Positions 7,874-16,700 of a DNA stretch of 40,105 nucleotides are shown here, piece by piece; position 1 is the stretch's first letter, and each line of letters starts with the position of its first letter. Source of the DNA: an uncultured Lachnospiraceae bacterium (GTDB lineage: Bacteria > Bacillota > Clostridia > Lachnospirales > Lachnospiraceae); assembly GCA_947630005.1 (NCBI GenBank), contig CANRGB010000014.1, forward strand, positions 1 to 40,105, given 5' to 3'. The translations under genes and the position numbers were made by a program. A model generated the notes under the pieces. It had not been told where the DNA came from and did not search any database. It saw only the letters and a program-made list of their open reading frames with translations.

Positions 7874-9865
7874 TTATTTTCTTATGGCCACCCTGGACGC
7901 GCCGCTCCAGGCGGAATACCAGATTTTTCCGTACGCTTTTATGTAGCTTCGCACGCGCACATAGCAGACCGTATTCTTCTTCAGTCCGGAAATGGTGCAG
8001 GAATTCGTGGTCACCGTCTTTTTCCCGGCACCGGTAAATTTGCTGTTATACGCATACTGCACCTGATATCCGGTGGCTTTTGGATTCTTCCTGATCCTCA
8101 CCACCGCTTTCTGTCCGGCCGTGTTGACAACTCCCGCTATCCCTTTCCCCGTAAGGCGGGCGATTCTCCTCGGGGTGCTGTAAACGCTCGCAAACGTCCC
8201 TTCCATCGTGCGCAGCTTGTACCTGTAAACCACGCCGTTCACCGCGCTCTTATCCACATAACTCACCGTTGTTCCTTTTGTGATCTTCTTCAGCAGCTTG
8301 AAGCTTCCGCTCTCCGTTCTGCGGTAGAGCTTATAGCCCGTGGCATTGGGCACCTCGTTCCACGTCAGCCTGATGCCGGCAGCGGTATTGGCAGCGCTGG
8401 TGAACTGTGCAGAGGCCGGAGCGTATCCGGTAATAGAAAAACTGTAGGATCCATAGCCGGTGTAAGGATGGCGGAGTACGCACAGATAATAAGTTCCGGC
8501 TGACAGTTCCATCTCAAAACTTGTATTCTTGAAATCCCACATGGCATCCTTGTCCCAGAGCAGCGAGCCGTTGCTGTCATACATCTGCCATACGAGCTGG
8601 TTCTGTCTGTAGTAATTCAGCGTGATCTTCTGGGTCTTTGTGACGACGTAGGAAAAATAATCTTTGTCGTCATTATCGCCAACCTGGAAGTAATATTCCT
8701 TTCCGAGCTTAATGGCTGAAGCCGTGGGAATCGTATTGTTCGAACCTCCGTCCGATTCCTGGAAGGTTTCTTTTTCTTCCTCCACAGACATCTTTATATT
8801 GTAGCTGCTGTAGAGTTCCTGATATCTGCGGCTCGCCCGGAAATAATAGGTTCCCTTTGTCAGATGGCCTCCGGAGCCGCAGACTTCCTTGCCCGATTCA
8901 TTCAGGATCTGATATCCCAGCGTACAGGATGTCCCGGAAATTTCAATGTCCACCTTGGACGCGGAGGGCAGCGTAAACCTGTAGTAATCCTCCAGATCAT
9001 TCAGTGAAATCTGCCCTGTGTACTGCACTCCCGCCGAAATGCGGTTTGCGGTCTCCAACGAATTGTCGGAGCCTCCGTCCGTCTCCGGGAAGCTCTCCCC
9101 TATGCCGTCATTTGAGAGGGTAAACTCATAGGATCCGGAAGAATCCTTCAGCTCAGAGACCACCAGATAAAACGTACCCGGGTTCACATACAGATCCTCG
9201 TTCAGGGTATTCAGCCCCGTGTCCCCGTTCATATAGGGATCCGCGGACCAGAGCCATTCGCCCTGACTGTTATAGAGGGCATACCGCATCCTGCTGATAT
9301 CCGCGGACTTTGCTCCCAGATTCAGAACTCCCGTCTGTGTGATTGTGAATTTGTAACAATTTTCAGGGGCGGAAGGGCTGACGCTTCCGGTGCAGGAACG
9401 GTCCAGCTTCACAGCCGCCGCTCCCGGGAACGGCTCCTCCGCTGCCTGAATCCCCCACGCGTCCTTATCCTCTGTCTCCGGAACAGCTTCCGCATCGAAA
9501 TCCTCCGCGGCATATGCCGGAACATCTTCCGCCGGCAGAATGTCCAGAATGATCTCCGGATCCCCGGCAGACTCCGCTTCCTCACTGCCTTCGCCGGACA
9601 GGATTCCCGGATCCGCGGTTTCTTCGGAGACCGCGGGCTCCGCCGGTATCTCCGTCATCTCAGAAATTTCCGCTCCTGAAAGTTCTTCAGCCGGAAATTC
9701 CCCGACCTGTCCGGCTTCTGCCGCTTCCCCGGACGCCTCTGTCTGAATCTGCACTTCCGGCTCCGGCAGAATCACTCCGTCCTCCCACGTGCCGGCCGCG
9801 GCGGCGCTCTCCAGACCGAATGCCAGGATCAGTCCCGCGAGAAAAAGCCTTCCTTTCTGTTTCAT
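7874..9865 (-). CDS. secreted protein with PPC-like and Fn3 domains
   Basis: 663 residues from the ATG at 9865, which has GGAGG five bases upstream; an ATG 12 bases earlier lacks a site. A signal peptide (about 1-24) is followed by a very acidic Glu/Ala/Pro-rich stretch (to about 150). Then come three bacterial pre-peptidase C-terminal (PPC)-like beta domains; two are introduced by a DGGSDNS or DGGSNNT motif with D.EDYYRFTL or D.KDYFSYVV cores. Two Fn3 domains end the protein (IRLTWNEVPNATGYKLYRR and the Lachnospiraceae-type KNPKATGYQVQY). There is no protease domain and no LPXTG motif. It is probably a cell-surface adhesin or scaffold. Its last domain resembles the end of the Fn3 protein at 23693-25753. 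The 108 bases to the next gene hold nothing I recognise. Confidence 0.8.
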   Translation of the reverse strand: MKQKGRLFLAGLILAFGLESAAAAGTWEDGVILPEPEVQIQTEASGEAAEAGQVGEFPAEELSGAEISEMTEIPAEPAVSEETADPGILSGEGSEEAESAGDPEIILDILPAEDVPAYAAEDFDAEAVPETEDKDAWGIQAAEEPFPGAAAVKLDRSCTGSVSPSAPENCYKFTITQTGVLNLGAKSADISRMRYALYNSQGEWLWSADPYMNGDTGLNTLNEDLYVNPGTFYLVVSELKDSSGSYEFTLSNDGIGESFPETDGGSDNSLETANRISAGVQYTGQISLNDLEDYYRFTLPSASKVDIEISGTSCTLGYQILNESGKEVCGSGGHLTKGTYYFRASRRYQELYSSYNIKMSVEEEKETFQESDGGSNNTIPTASAIKLGKEYYFQVGDNDDKDYFSYVVTKTQKITLNYYRQNQLVWQMYDSNGSLLWDKDAMWDFKNTSFEMELSAGTYYLCVLRHPYTGYGSYSFSITGYAPASAQFTSAANTAAGIRLTWNEVPNATGYKLYRRTESGSFKLLKKITKGTTVSYVDKSAVNGVVYRYKLRTMEGTFASVYSTPRRIARLTGKGIAGVVNTAGQKAVVRIRKNPKATGYQVQYAYNSKFTGAGKKTVTTNSCTISGLKKNTVCYVRVRSYIKAYGKIWYSAWSGASRVAIRK

Positions 9866-9880
9866 GATAACCTCCATTCT

Positions 9881-9985
9881 GCCGCCTTCCAGCCGGCGGC
9901 GCAGACAATCATAAAAGTCCCGGCTCTCTTCGCGGTTTCTCTGTCAAACGTGAAAACGCACCGCGAAGCGCGAAGAGACGGACCT
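9881..9985 (-). promoter_or_regulatory. leader of the PPC/Fn3 gene with a 9-bp dyad
   Basis: On the minus strand CTCTTCGCG (about 9976-9984) can pair with CGCGAAGAG (about 9926-9934), enclosing a GC-rich loop that includes TTGACA. The region is the 5' flank of the secreted PPC/Fn3 gene. I cannot assign it to a known riboswitch class, and I see no well-placed -10 box. Confidence 0.25.
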
Positions 9986-10022
9986 CCCATTTTAAATTCC
10001 CCGGCAGTCCCCTGCATCCGCT

Positions 10023-10652
10023 TTATCTGATGAAATGCGTCGGCGTCCACTCCTCTGTCTCCGGCAGTCCGAACTTCTCTTTCCCCAGAGCGATGCTCTT
10101 CATCAGAAATACCATGTTCCGCGCAAGCACCCTCATCGTCTGTCTGCCTTCCTCATCCATCTCGGCCTCCCCTTTCATTCTGCCGTGAATACTGTTCCAG
10201 TACTGGCTCGAGGCGACCGGCATGTTGGAGATTGTAAAATACTTGTTCAGCTCGTCAAAAGTGGCCGAGCATCCTCCTCTTCTGGCGCACACAACGCTCG
10301 CCCCCACCTTCATGGTTTTGTCAAACGAGGTGCTGTAAAACAGTCTGTCGAGACAGGCGATCAAAGTCGCGTTCGCGGACGCGTAATAGACCGGGCTGGC
10401 GATCACAAGCCCGTCGGCCGCCTCAAACTTAGGCGCGAGCTCATTTACAATATCATCAAACGCGCACTTTCCTTTTTGGGCGCAGGAACCGCAGGCAATA
10501 CATCCTCTTATGTCTTTGTTCCCGATCTGAATCGTCTCCGCGGCCACGCCGCTCTCCGCGAAAACTTTCTCCATTTCACGGACCGCAAGCGCCGTGTTTC
10601 CGTTAATCCTCGGACTTCCGTTAAGAATTAATACTTTCAGCTGATCTGCCAT
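10023..10652 (-). CDS. NADPH-dependent FMN reductase / flavodoxin-family oxidoreductase
   Basis: 209 residues of the flavodoxin fold. The N-terminal ILNGSPRINGNT is the FMN phosphate-binding loop. A Cys-rich motif CIACGSCAQKGKC follows, typical of the iron-sulfur flavoprotein-like branch, then ASPVYYASANATLIACLDRL, the second flavin-binding segment. The protein is cytoplasmic and likely transfers electrons from NAD(P)H to flavin or small quinone-like acceptors. The ribosome site is AGGAGG. It is divergent from the HD-GYP gene. The physiological substrate is unknown. Confidence 0.88.
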   Translation of the reverse strand: MADQLKVLILNGSPRINGNTALAVREMEKVFAESGVAAETIQIGNKDIRGCIACGSCAQKGKCAFDDIVNELAPKFEAADGLVIASPVYYASANATLIACLDRLFYSTSFDKTMKVGASVVCARRGGCSATFDELNKYFTISNMPVASSQYWNSIHGRMKGEAEMDEEGRQTMRVLARNMVFLMKSIALGKEKFGLPETEEWTPTHFIR

Positions 10653-10812
10653 TTCAAAATCCTCCTGTATTAGATTTGTTTTATTGTTTTATCCGTCCGG
10701 CCGAGCCGCTGTCATTATTGTACCAGAACGCAGTTATTTTGTAAAACAAAAAAGGCCCCGCGCCATCCGCCCGAAAATAAAAGGATCAACGGACGAATCC
10801 GGGAATTTTTAA

Positions 10813-10841
10813 TTGATTTTTCACCTGTTTTGGCATACACT
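10813..10841 (+). promoter_or_regulatory. possible promoter of the HD-GYP gene
   Basis: TTGATT (10813-10818) and TACACT (10836-10841) are 17 bases apart, about 110 bases before the start codon. The remaining intergenic stretch 10653-10952 holds a small ACCCG/CGGGT hairpin near 10912-10926 but no gene. Confidence 0.4.
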
Positions 10842-10952
10842 GATTGCAGAAAATCCATAATTTCATATATCTGAGATTGAGGAAAACACAGAAAACATGC
10901 TGAATTCTTACCCGGACCACGGGTTTGCAAAAGAAGGGATGGTGGTTCAATT

Positions 10953-12410
10953 ATGAAACAGGAGGATATCAGCCGGCTGCTTGCCGTCAGCTGCGCGCTG
11001 ACTGCGGAGCGCGATAAGGAGGCGCTGCTCTCTTCCATTCTGGATACAGCCATTGAACTGGCCCGCTGCGACGCGGGGACGCTGTATCTGCTGGAGGATA
11101 ACGCCCTGCGTTTTGTCAGGATGGTCACACTTTCAAGAAATATACGGCAGGGCGGTCACGCGGATCCCATCACGCTGCCGCCGGTTCCCATGGAGGATCC
11201 GTACGTCTGCTCTTTTGCCGCTCTGCACAGGCGGGTCGTCAATATCGCGGACGTGCGCCACTGCCCTGACTTTGATTTCTCAGGCTCCCTGAAATACGAC
11301 GCCATGACCGGCTACAGCACCGTATCCATGCTGGTGGTTCCCATGACCGGGGACCGCGGGGAAATCATCGGCGTCATGCAGCTGATCAACGCGATGGACG
11401 CCGGAAAGATTATCCCCTTCCCGAAGGATCTGGAACAGATGATAAGCGCGCTTGCCTCCCAGGCCGCCGCCTGCATCATCAACATGAATTACGCGGAGCA
11501 GGTGAACGCCCTGCTGGATTCCCTTGTGGAGGCGCTTATCACGGCGATCGACGCGCGCACGCCCTACAATGCCAACCATTCCAGAAACATGGCCGCATAT
11601 GCTTCCGCTTTTCTGGACTGGCTGGACGAGACAAACTCCCCGTACCGGTTTGACCCGGATCGCCGCCGTGCTTTTCTGCTCAGTGTCCTTCTGCATGACG
11701 TGGGGAAACTGGTCATCCCCCTTTCCGTGATGGACAAAGCCAGCCGTCTGGGCGGACGGATTTCCGCCATCGAAGAACGGTTCCGCAGGTTTGATCTGCA
11801 GGATCGGATCGCCCTGCTGGAAGGGCGAATTTCACCGGATGATTATGAGGCGGAAAGAGCGGACAGGAAGGAAGCGCTTGAAAAAATACATGCGCTGGAT
11901 TGCGCCGAATCTTTGGAGGATAAGGATTTTCGGGCGGTGCGCGCGATGGCTGCCCGGACATGCCGCGATGAAAACGGGAACGAGGAACCGTGGCTTACGG
12001 AGTACGAGCTGGAGTGCCTTACCATACCAAATGGGACGATCACGGAGAAAGAGCGCAGCATCATGAACAGCCATGCCACAAAGACAGCGGAGATTTTAAG
12101 TCAGGTTGCTTTCCCGGCGCAGTATGCCAGCACGCCCGTCTGGGCCGCCGCTCACCATGAGTTTCTTGACGGCTCCGGCTATCCTGCTCACCTGACCGCA
12201 AAGGACATCCCGGCGGAGGTGCGGCTGATGACGATCCTCGATATCTTTGATTCCCAAACAGCCATGGACCGTCCGTACAAGAAACCGAAGCCTGCGGAAG
12301 TATCCCTGAAGATCCTGCACGGTATGGCAAATAGGGGCCAGCTGGACAAAGAGATACTGGAACTCTTCGAGAAGAGCAGAGTATGGGAAAAGACAGCGCG
12401 GCCCGCCTAG
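10953..12410 (+). CDS. GAF-domain HD-GYP phosphodiesterase (c-di-GMP)
   Basis: 485 residues, soluble. A GAF sensor domain occupies about 10-175 (CDAGTLYLLEDN, MLVVPM, IIGVMQLINA). The HD-GYP domain follows, with LLHDVGKLVIP (H248, D249) and HHEFLDGSGYP (H401, H402, GYP 409-411), the signatures of c-di-GMP hydrolases. The distance between the HD and GYP motifs is about 155 residues where roughly 65 is usual; the extra part (about 265-350) is charged and Arg-rich. All main metal and GYP motifs are intact, so activity is likely. The GAF ligand is unknown. The gene is monocistronic and ends in a GC-rich repeat block. Confidence 0.9.
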   Translation: MKQEDISRLLAVSCALTAERDKEALLSSILDTAIELARCDAGTLYLLEDNALRFVRMVTLSRNIRQGGHADPITLPPVPMEDPYVCSFAALHRRVVNIADVRHCPDFDFSGSLKYDAMTGYSTVSMLVVPMTGDRGEIIGVMQLINAMDAGKIIPFPKDLEQMISALASQAAACIINMNYAEQVNALLDSLVEALITAIDARTPYNANHSRNMAAYASAFLDWLDETNSPYRFDPDRRRAFLLSVLLHDVGKLVIPLSVMDKASRLGGRISAIEERFRRFDLQDRIALLEGRISPDDYEAERADRKEALEKIHALDCAESLEDKDFRAVRAMAARTCRDENGNEEPWLTEYELECLTIPNGTITEKERSIMNSHATKTAEILSQVAFPAQYASTPVWAAAHHEFLDGSGYPAHLTAKDIPAEVRLMTILDIFDSQTAMDRPYKKPKPAEVSLKILHGMANRGQLDKEILELFEKSRVWEKTARPA

Positions 12411-12433
12411 AGGCGAACGCGAAGGGTAAAAAA

Positions 12434-12558
12434 AATGTGCCAAAGGCACATTCTCGCGCCGAGCGCGGCTGCGAAAGCAGCATTTTCCACGCACGCGCTC
12501 GTGCGCTCTCCACTCCGTTCCGGTCGGTGCTAAACGCGCGTCACTGGCGCGCAGCACC
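12434..12558. repeat. repeat block with inverse copy of family A
   Basis: It starts with a perfect hairpin AATGTGCC-AAA-GGCACATT (12434-12452) and includes GC-rich short palindromes. It ends with the inverse of the family A unit at 12511-12558; read on the minus strand this is GCGCGCCAGTGACGCGC followed by GTTTAGCACCGACCGGAACGGAGTG. It matches the units at 1877-2070 closely. It follows the HD-GYP stop codon directly. Confidence 0.65.
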
Positions 12559-12569
12559 CTGCCGGAGGC

Positions 12570-12608
12570 TTTTTGTGTCACAGGACGAAATTTCCTGTGA
12601 CACAAAAA
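12570..12608. terminator. bidirectional terminator between HD-GYP and hsp20
   Basis: A perfect 16-bp stem (12570-12585 with 12593-12608), TTTTTGTGTCACAGGA and its complement, with a 7-base loop. The stem itself carries the T tract on both strands, so it can stop the convergent transcripts of the HD-GYP gene (+) and hsp20 (-). The remaining bases up to 12711 hold no gene. Confidence 0.8.
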
Positions 12609-12711
12609 ATTCCCGGCAGCCCGGGCAGTCTTTGCGGCTGCCGGACCGCCGGGAAACTCTTTCTTCATCCGTTTTTTCACTGTCCGGCGGACAGCCGCTT
12701 TCCCGGATGTA

Positions 12712-13188
12712 TTATCCTTCGATCGCGATGAGCTTCTTCTCTTCCACCTGCGGTTTCCTGGCGTCCATCTTCGGAATGGACAGCTTCAGAACACCGCTCT
12801 CATACTTCGCGTGGATGTCCTCCTGCTTCACGTCCTCCCCGACATAGAAGGTTCTGCTCATGCTTCCCGCATAGCGCTCTCTGCGGACGTATTTTCCGCT
12901 CTGCTTCTCGGTCTCATCCTTTTCCAGACCCTTCGCCGCGCTGATCACCAGATATCCGTCCTTCAGCTCCAGAGACAGCTCCTCTTTCTTGAATCCCGGC
13001 AGTTCCACATCCACTTCGTAGTGGTCGTCGTGCTCCTGCACATCGGTCTTCATCATATTCGCCGCGTGACGCCCGTACAGATTCTTCTGCGCCTTCTGCA
13101 TCGCTTTGTCATCCCATACCGGGAAATTGAAAAAGTTATCAAAAAACTCATCAAATAAATTCTCTCCAAAAATGCTCGGTGTCAACAT
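12712..13188 (-). CDS. hsp20: Hsp20/alpha-crystallin small heat-shock protein
   Basis: 158 residues. The N-terminal part is Phe-rich (FDEFFDNFFNFPVWDD), followed by the alpha-crystallin domain with YEVDVELPGFKKEELSLELK and the C-terminal GVLKLSIPK (the A-x-x-x-G-V-L type signature). It holds unfolding proteins in a refoldable state in the cytoplasm. The ribosome site is AAAAGGAG. A perfect CIRCE operator overlaps its promoter, so HrcA control is expected. The leader of about 130 bases is strikingly purine-rich on the coding strand. Confidence 0.95.
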   Translation of the reverse strand: MLTPSIFGENLFDEFFDNFFNFPVWDDKAMQKAQKNLYGRHAANMMKTDVQEHDDHYEVDVELPGFKKEELSLELKDGYLVISAAKGLEKDETEKQSGKYVRRERYAGSMSRTFYVGEDVKQEDIHAKYESGVLKLSIPKMDARKPQVEEKKLIAIEG

Positions 13189-13324
13189 AAATCATCGCTC
13201 CTTTTCTATAATAAAATAATGATCTGCAAGCTGGAACCGGAGATCTTCAGGAAGGGGAACCCTCTTCTGTTCTTTGTTTCCCTCTCTCTTTCCTGTTTTC
13301 TTTCCTCTCCTTTGTTCTATCTGT

Positions 13325-13353
13325 GTTATAACACTTTTATTAGCACTCGTCAA
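13325..13353 (-). promoter_or_regulatory. hsp20 promoter
   Basis: On the minus strand TTGACG (13353-13348) and TATAAC (13330-13325) are 17 bases apart. The -35 box lies inside the CIRCE operator, so HrcA bound there would block RNA polymerase. Confidence 0.8.
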
Positions 13354-13366
13354 GAGGGAGTGCTAA
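13340..13366. promoter_or_regulatory. CIRCE operator (HrcA binding site)
   Basis: TTAGCACTC at 13340-13348, nine bases, then GAGTGCTAA at 13358-13366. Both arms match the classic CIRCE consensus exactly. HrcA, not encoded in this window, binds it and represses heat-shock genes under normal conditions. Confidence 0.95.
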
Positions 13367-13678
13367 TAATTTTTGTGAACTTTTTGTGTCCTGCAGACCC
13401 GGGATATCCGTCTGCCTGGCAGACTGATGTGCCCGCGGGAAACCCGGCTGCGTCTTTTGCTATGGAAGAAAAGCTGTCTGAGCTCATACCGCGGTTCAAG
13501 TTTCCTGTATTTTATTTTCTCCATGAATTCCTTTTTGATTCTTTCGGCCGCCGTCAGTCCGGCTCTGCGGGAACAGTATCCATTCAGATATTCCGGGCTG
13601 GCATACGCGCCTCATCCCGAATCGGCAGATCTCAAATTTTACAGCCCGAATAAATCTTTCAGAAAATCGAAGCCTCAA

Positions 13679-13707
13679 TTGATTTCCCCTCTTCTACGTG
13701 ATAGAAT
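13679..13707 (+). promoter_or_regulatory. promoter of the histidine kinase/binding protein operon
   Basis: TTGATT (13679-13684) and TAGAAT (13702-13707) are 17 bases apart, about 55 bases before the kinase start codon. The rest of the stretch 13367-13678 holds no gene I can support. Confidence 0.6.
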
Positions 13708-13761
13708 AACAAAGACAGTCATTCTGTATCAGAAAATCTTTTTAAGGAGTTCAGCATTTCA

Positions 13762-16700
13762 ATGAAGAAATGGTTTAGAAAACTATTACCGCTGTTTTTG
13801 ATGTGTTCCGTCGGCATTGCCGCTGTTTTAATAGGCGTTACTTATTTCGATTTTATTTCCAGGCGAATCTATAATGACAGCACAGGCCATCTGGAAGAGA
13901 TCTACGGCCAGGTCAACCGCTCGTTCGGTTCCTTTATCAAGACAAACTGGGGGCTTCTGGAAAGCTGGGGAGATTACTTTTCCCTGGCGGAGCAGTCCGG
14001 AAGCGGCAGCTTCTCTTCCGCCTCCGCCCCGGACGGCAAAACTTCGGATCCGGACGATGAAACCCTGGATTTGGACAGTGAAACCCTGAATTCGGACGGA
14101 AAAATCCCGGATCTAAACGATGAAACCCTGAATTCGGACGGAAGAACCCCGGATCCGGACGATGAAACCCTGGATTTGGACAGTGAAACCCTGAATCCGG
14201 ACGGAAAAATCCCGGATCTAAACGATGAAACCCTGAATCCGGACGGTGCGGGCGCCGTCTCCGATCCTTCCCCGGACGAGGAAACGGACGGCAGCGTGCC
14301 TGCCAGAGCGCAGTCTGAGGAAGCCGATCCGATCTCCGCCTTTATCCGGGCGGAGCAGGATTACTGGGGATTCTCGGAGTTTTATTTTCTCTCCGAGGAC
14401 GAGATCTGCATGACGCTGTCCGGTCAGAAAAGCCGCATGAAGCTGGGCGGCGCCTGGAGCAATCTTATCTCTGAAAAAGAACCGCTCATGGCCAGCGAAA
14501 CAATCTCCACCGGGCATGAGGTCATCGTGTTCGCGTCCCCTGTCCCGCACGGCGAATACAAGGGCTTCGGCTTTGACGCCATCGCCGTCAGCTACACGAA
14601 CGCGGACATGGCGGACTCGCTCAATGTGGACGCGTTTTCCGGGAAGGCGAAATGTTTTGTGATCCACGACGACGGGACCGTGCTGCTTTCCACGCAGACA
14701 GGCGGCAACGTGTTCGACAATTATCTCGTCTATCTGAAAGCGGCCTCCGACCTGGAGGAAGAACAGCTGAACCGGCTCCGGAGCGACTGGCAGAGCGGGA
14801 CGTCCGGCCTGCTGCAGTGCAGAATCGGGGAAGTCAGCCTCTGTATTCTGTACCAGCCGGTCGGCTATCAGAATTACATTCTGCTGAGCGCGGTGCCGCA
14901 GGACATCATCAGCGCCGGTTTCCTGTCGGTCCAGAAAACCACGATCAGCGTGCTGATCGTGATCTTCCTGCTCGTGGGCACGCTGATAGTCGGACCGATC
15001 ATCCTGCGCAGCCGGAAAATGTCGCTCGAGAGCAGGAGGGAACTTCAGTACCGGGAGCTTATGTTTAACGTGCTCTCCAACAACGTGGACGACATCTTCC
15101 TGATGCTCGACGCGGACAGCCACAGTGTGAACTACCTCAGCCCCAACACGGAGCGTCTGCTGGGAATCCCGCTGCAGGCCGCCCGCGATGATATCCGCGT
15201 GATCGGAAGATGCGCCGCCGACGGCGATATCGTAATCCCCAAAAAGGATCTCGAAGCGATCCCGCTCCAGAGCAGCCGGTACTGGGAATGCGAATATGTG
15301 CACCAGAAGACCGGCGAACGGCGCTGGTACCGGATGACGATCTACCGCATGAAGATTCAGAAGGCCATAAAATATGTGATTGTACTCTCCGACCGCACGG
15401 AGGAGCAGCAGATGAACCAGAAGCTGCAGGAGGCCCTGACGGCAGCCAGGAGCGCGAACGAGGCAAAGAGCAACTTCCTCTCCAACATGTCGCACGACAT
15501 CCGTACCCCGATGAACGCCATTGTCGGCTTCTCGGTGCTTCTGGAAAAGGACGCGGACCGTCCGGACAAGGTGCGGGAATACATCCACAAGATCGCGGCC
15601 TCCAGCCACCATCTGCTCAGCCTGATCAACGACGTGCTGGACATGAGCAAGATCGAGAGCGGAAAGACTTCCCTGAACGTGGACCGCTTCAGCCTGCCGG
15701 AGCTGCTGGACGATCTGAGCATCATCCTGATGCCGCAGGCAAAGGCGAAAAGCCAGTCTCTCGAGATCTATGTGCAGGGCGCGCCGTCCGAGCAGCTGAT
15801 CGGCGACAGGCTCCGCCTGAACCAGATCCTGATCAACCTTCTGTCGAACGCGATCAAATATACGCCGGACGGAGGTCAGATCCGGTTTCAGGTCTCCGAG
15901 CTGCCTCAGGTCTCGCATCAGTACGCCAGACTGCGGTTTGTCGTGCAGGATAACGGCATCGGCATGAGCGAGGAATTTCAGAAGCATATTTTCTCCCCCT
16001 TCAGCCGGGAGATCAGCTCCGTCACCAACAAGATACAGGGAACGGGTCTGGGCATGGCGATCACGAAAAATCTGGTCGACCTGATGGGCGGCATCATCAA
16101 AGTGCAGAGCGCTCCGGGAGTCGGAAGCACGTTTACTGTGGAACTGTCCTTCGTTCTTCCGGAACAGGAGGAACCGGATCCGTGGTACCGCCAGAAGGTT
16201 ACCCGCATGCTCGTTGCGGACGACGATGAGGATATCTGCCTGGATATCCAGGAAATGATGCGCGACAGCGGCGTGGATATCTCCTGCGTGACGGACGGCA
16301 TGGCCGCCGTGGAGGCGGCCGTCCAGGCGCATCACTGCAAAAAAGACTTCCATGTGATCCTTCTGGACTGGAAGATGCCGGGAATGGACGGCGTTGAGGC
16401 CGCCCGCAGGATCCGGGAGCAGATCGGAGCGGACGTGCCGATTCTTGTCCTGACCTCCTACGACTGGGCGGACATCGAGGAGGAGGCGCGCGAGGCGGGT
16501 ATCAGCGCTTTTATGCCGAAACCGTTCTTCGCCTCCGTCTTCTGGCAGACGATCGCGCCGCTGTTCCTCGACCATGTCGAGCAGATGAACTGCGGCGATG
16601 CGGAAGACGGGGTGATGGAGGGCCGTCTGTTTCTCGTCGCCGAGGACAACGAGCTGAACGCGGAGATCCTGACCGAGATCCTCGATATGGAGGGCGCGGG

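Noticed and set aside
12096-12680. Minus-strand frame of 194 codons through the repeat block
   Set aside because: It translates the palindromic repeats and the antisense of the HD-GYP gene; frames of this kind come from the repeats themselves.
13380-13640. Minus-strand stretch of about 80 codons without stop (EYLNGYCSRR...EFMEKIKYRKLEPRYELRQLFF) upstream of hsp20
   Set aside because: It looks faintly protein-like, but has no start codon with a ribosome site and matches no family I know; chance or a decayed remnant.
13219-13653. 144-codon plus-strand frame across the hsp20 promoter
   Set aside because: It reads through CIRCE and the hsp20 leader, has no ribosome site and no recognisable family.
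14218-16575. 785-codon open frame antisense to the hybrid kinase
   Set aside because: It mirrors a GC-rich coding region, is His/Arg/Asp-rich without any family motif, and the plus-strand kinase is certain.
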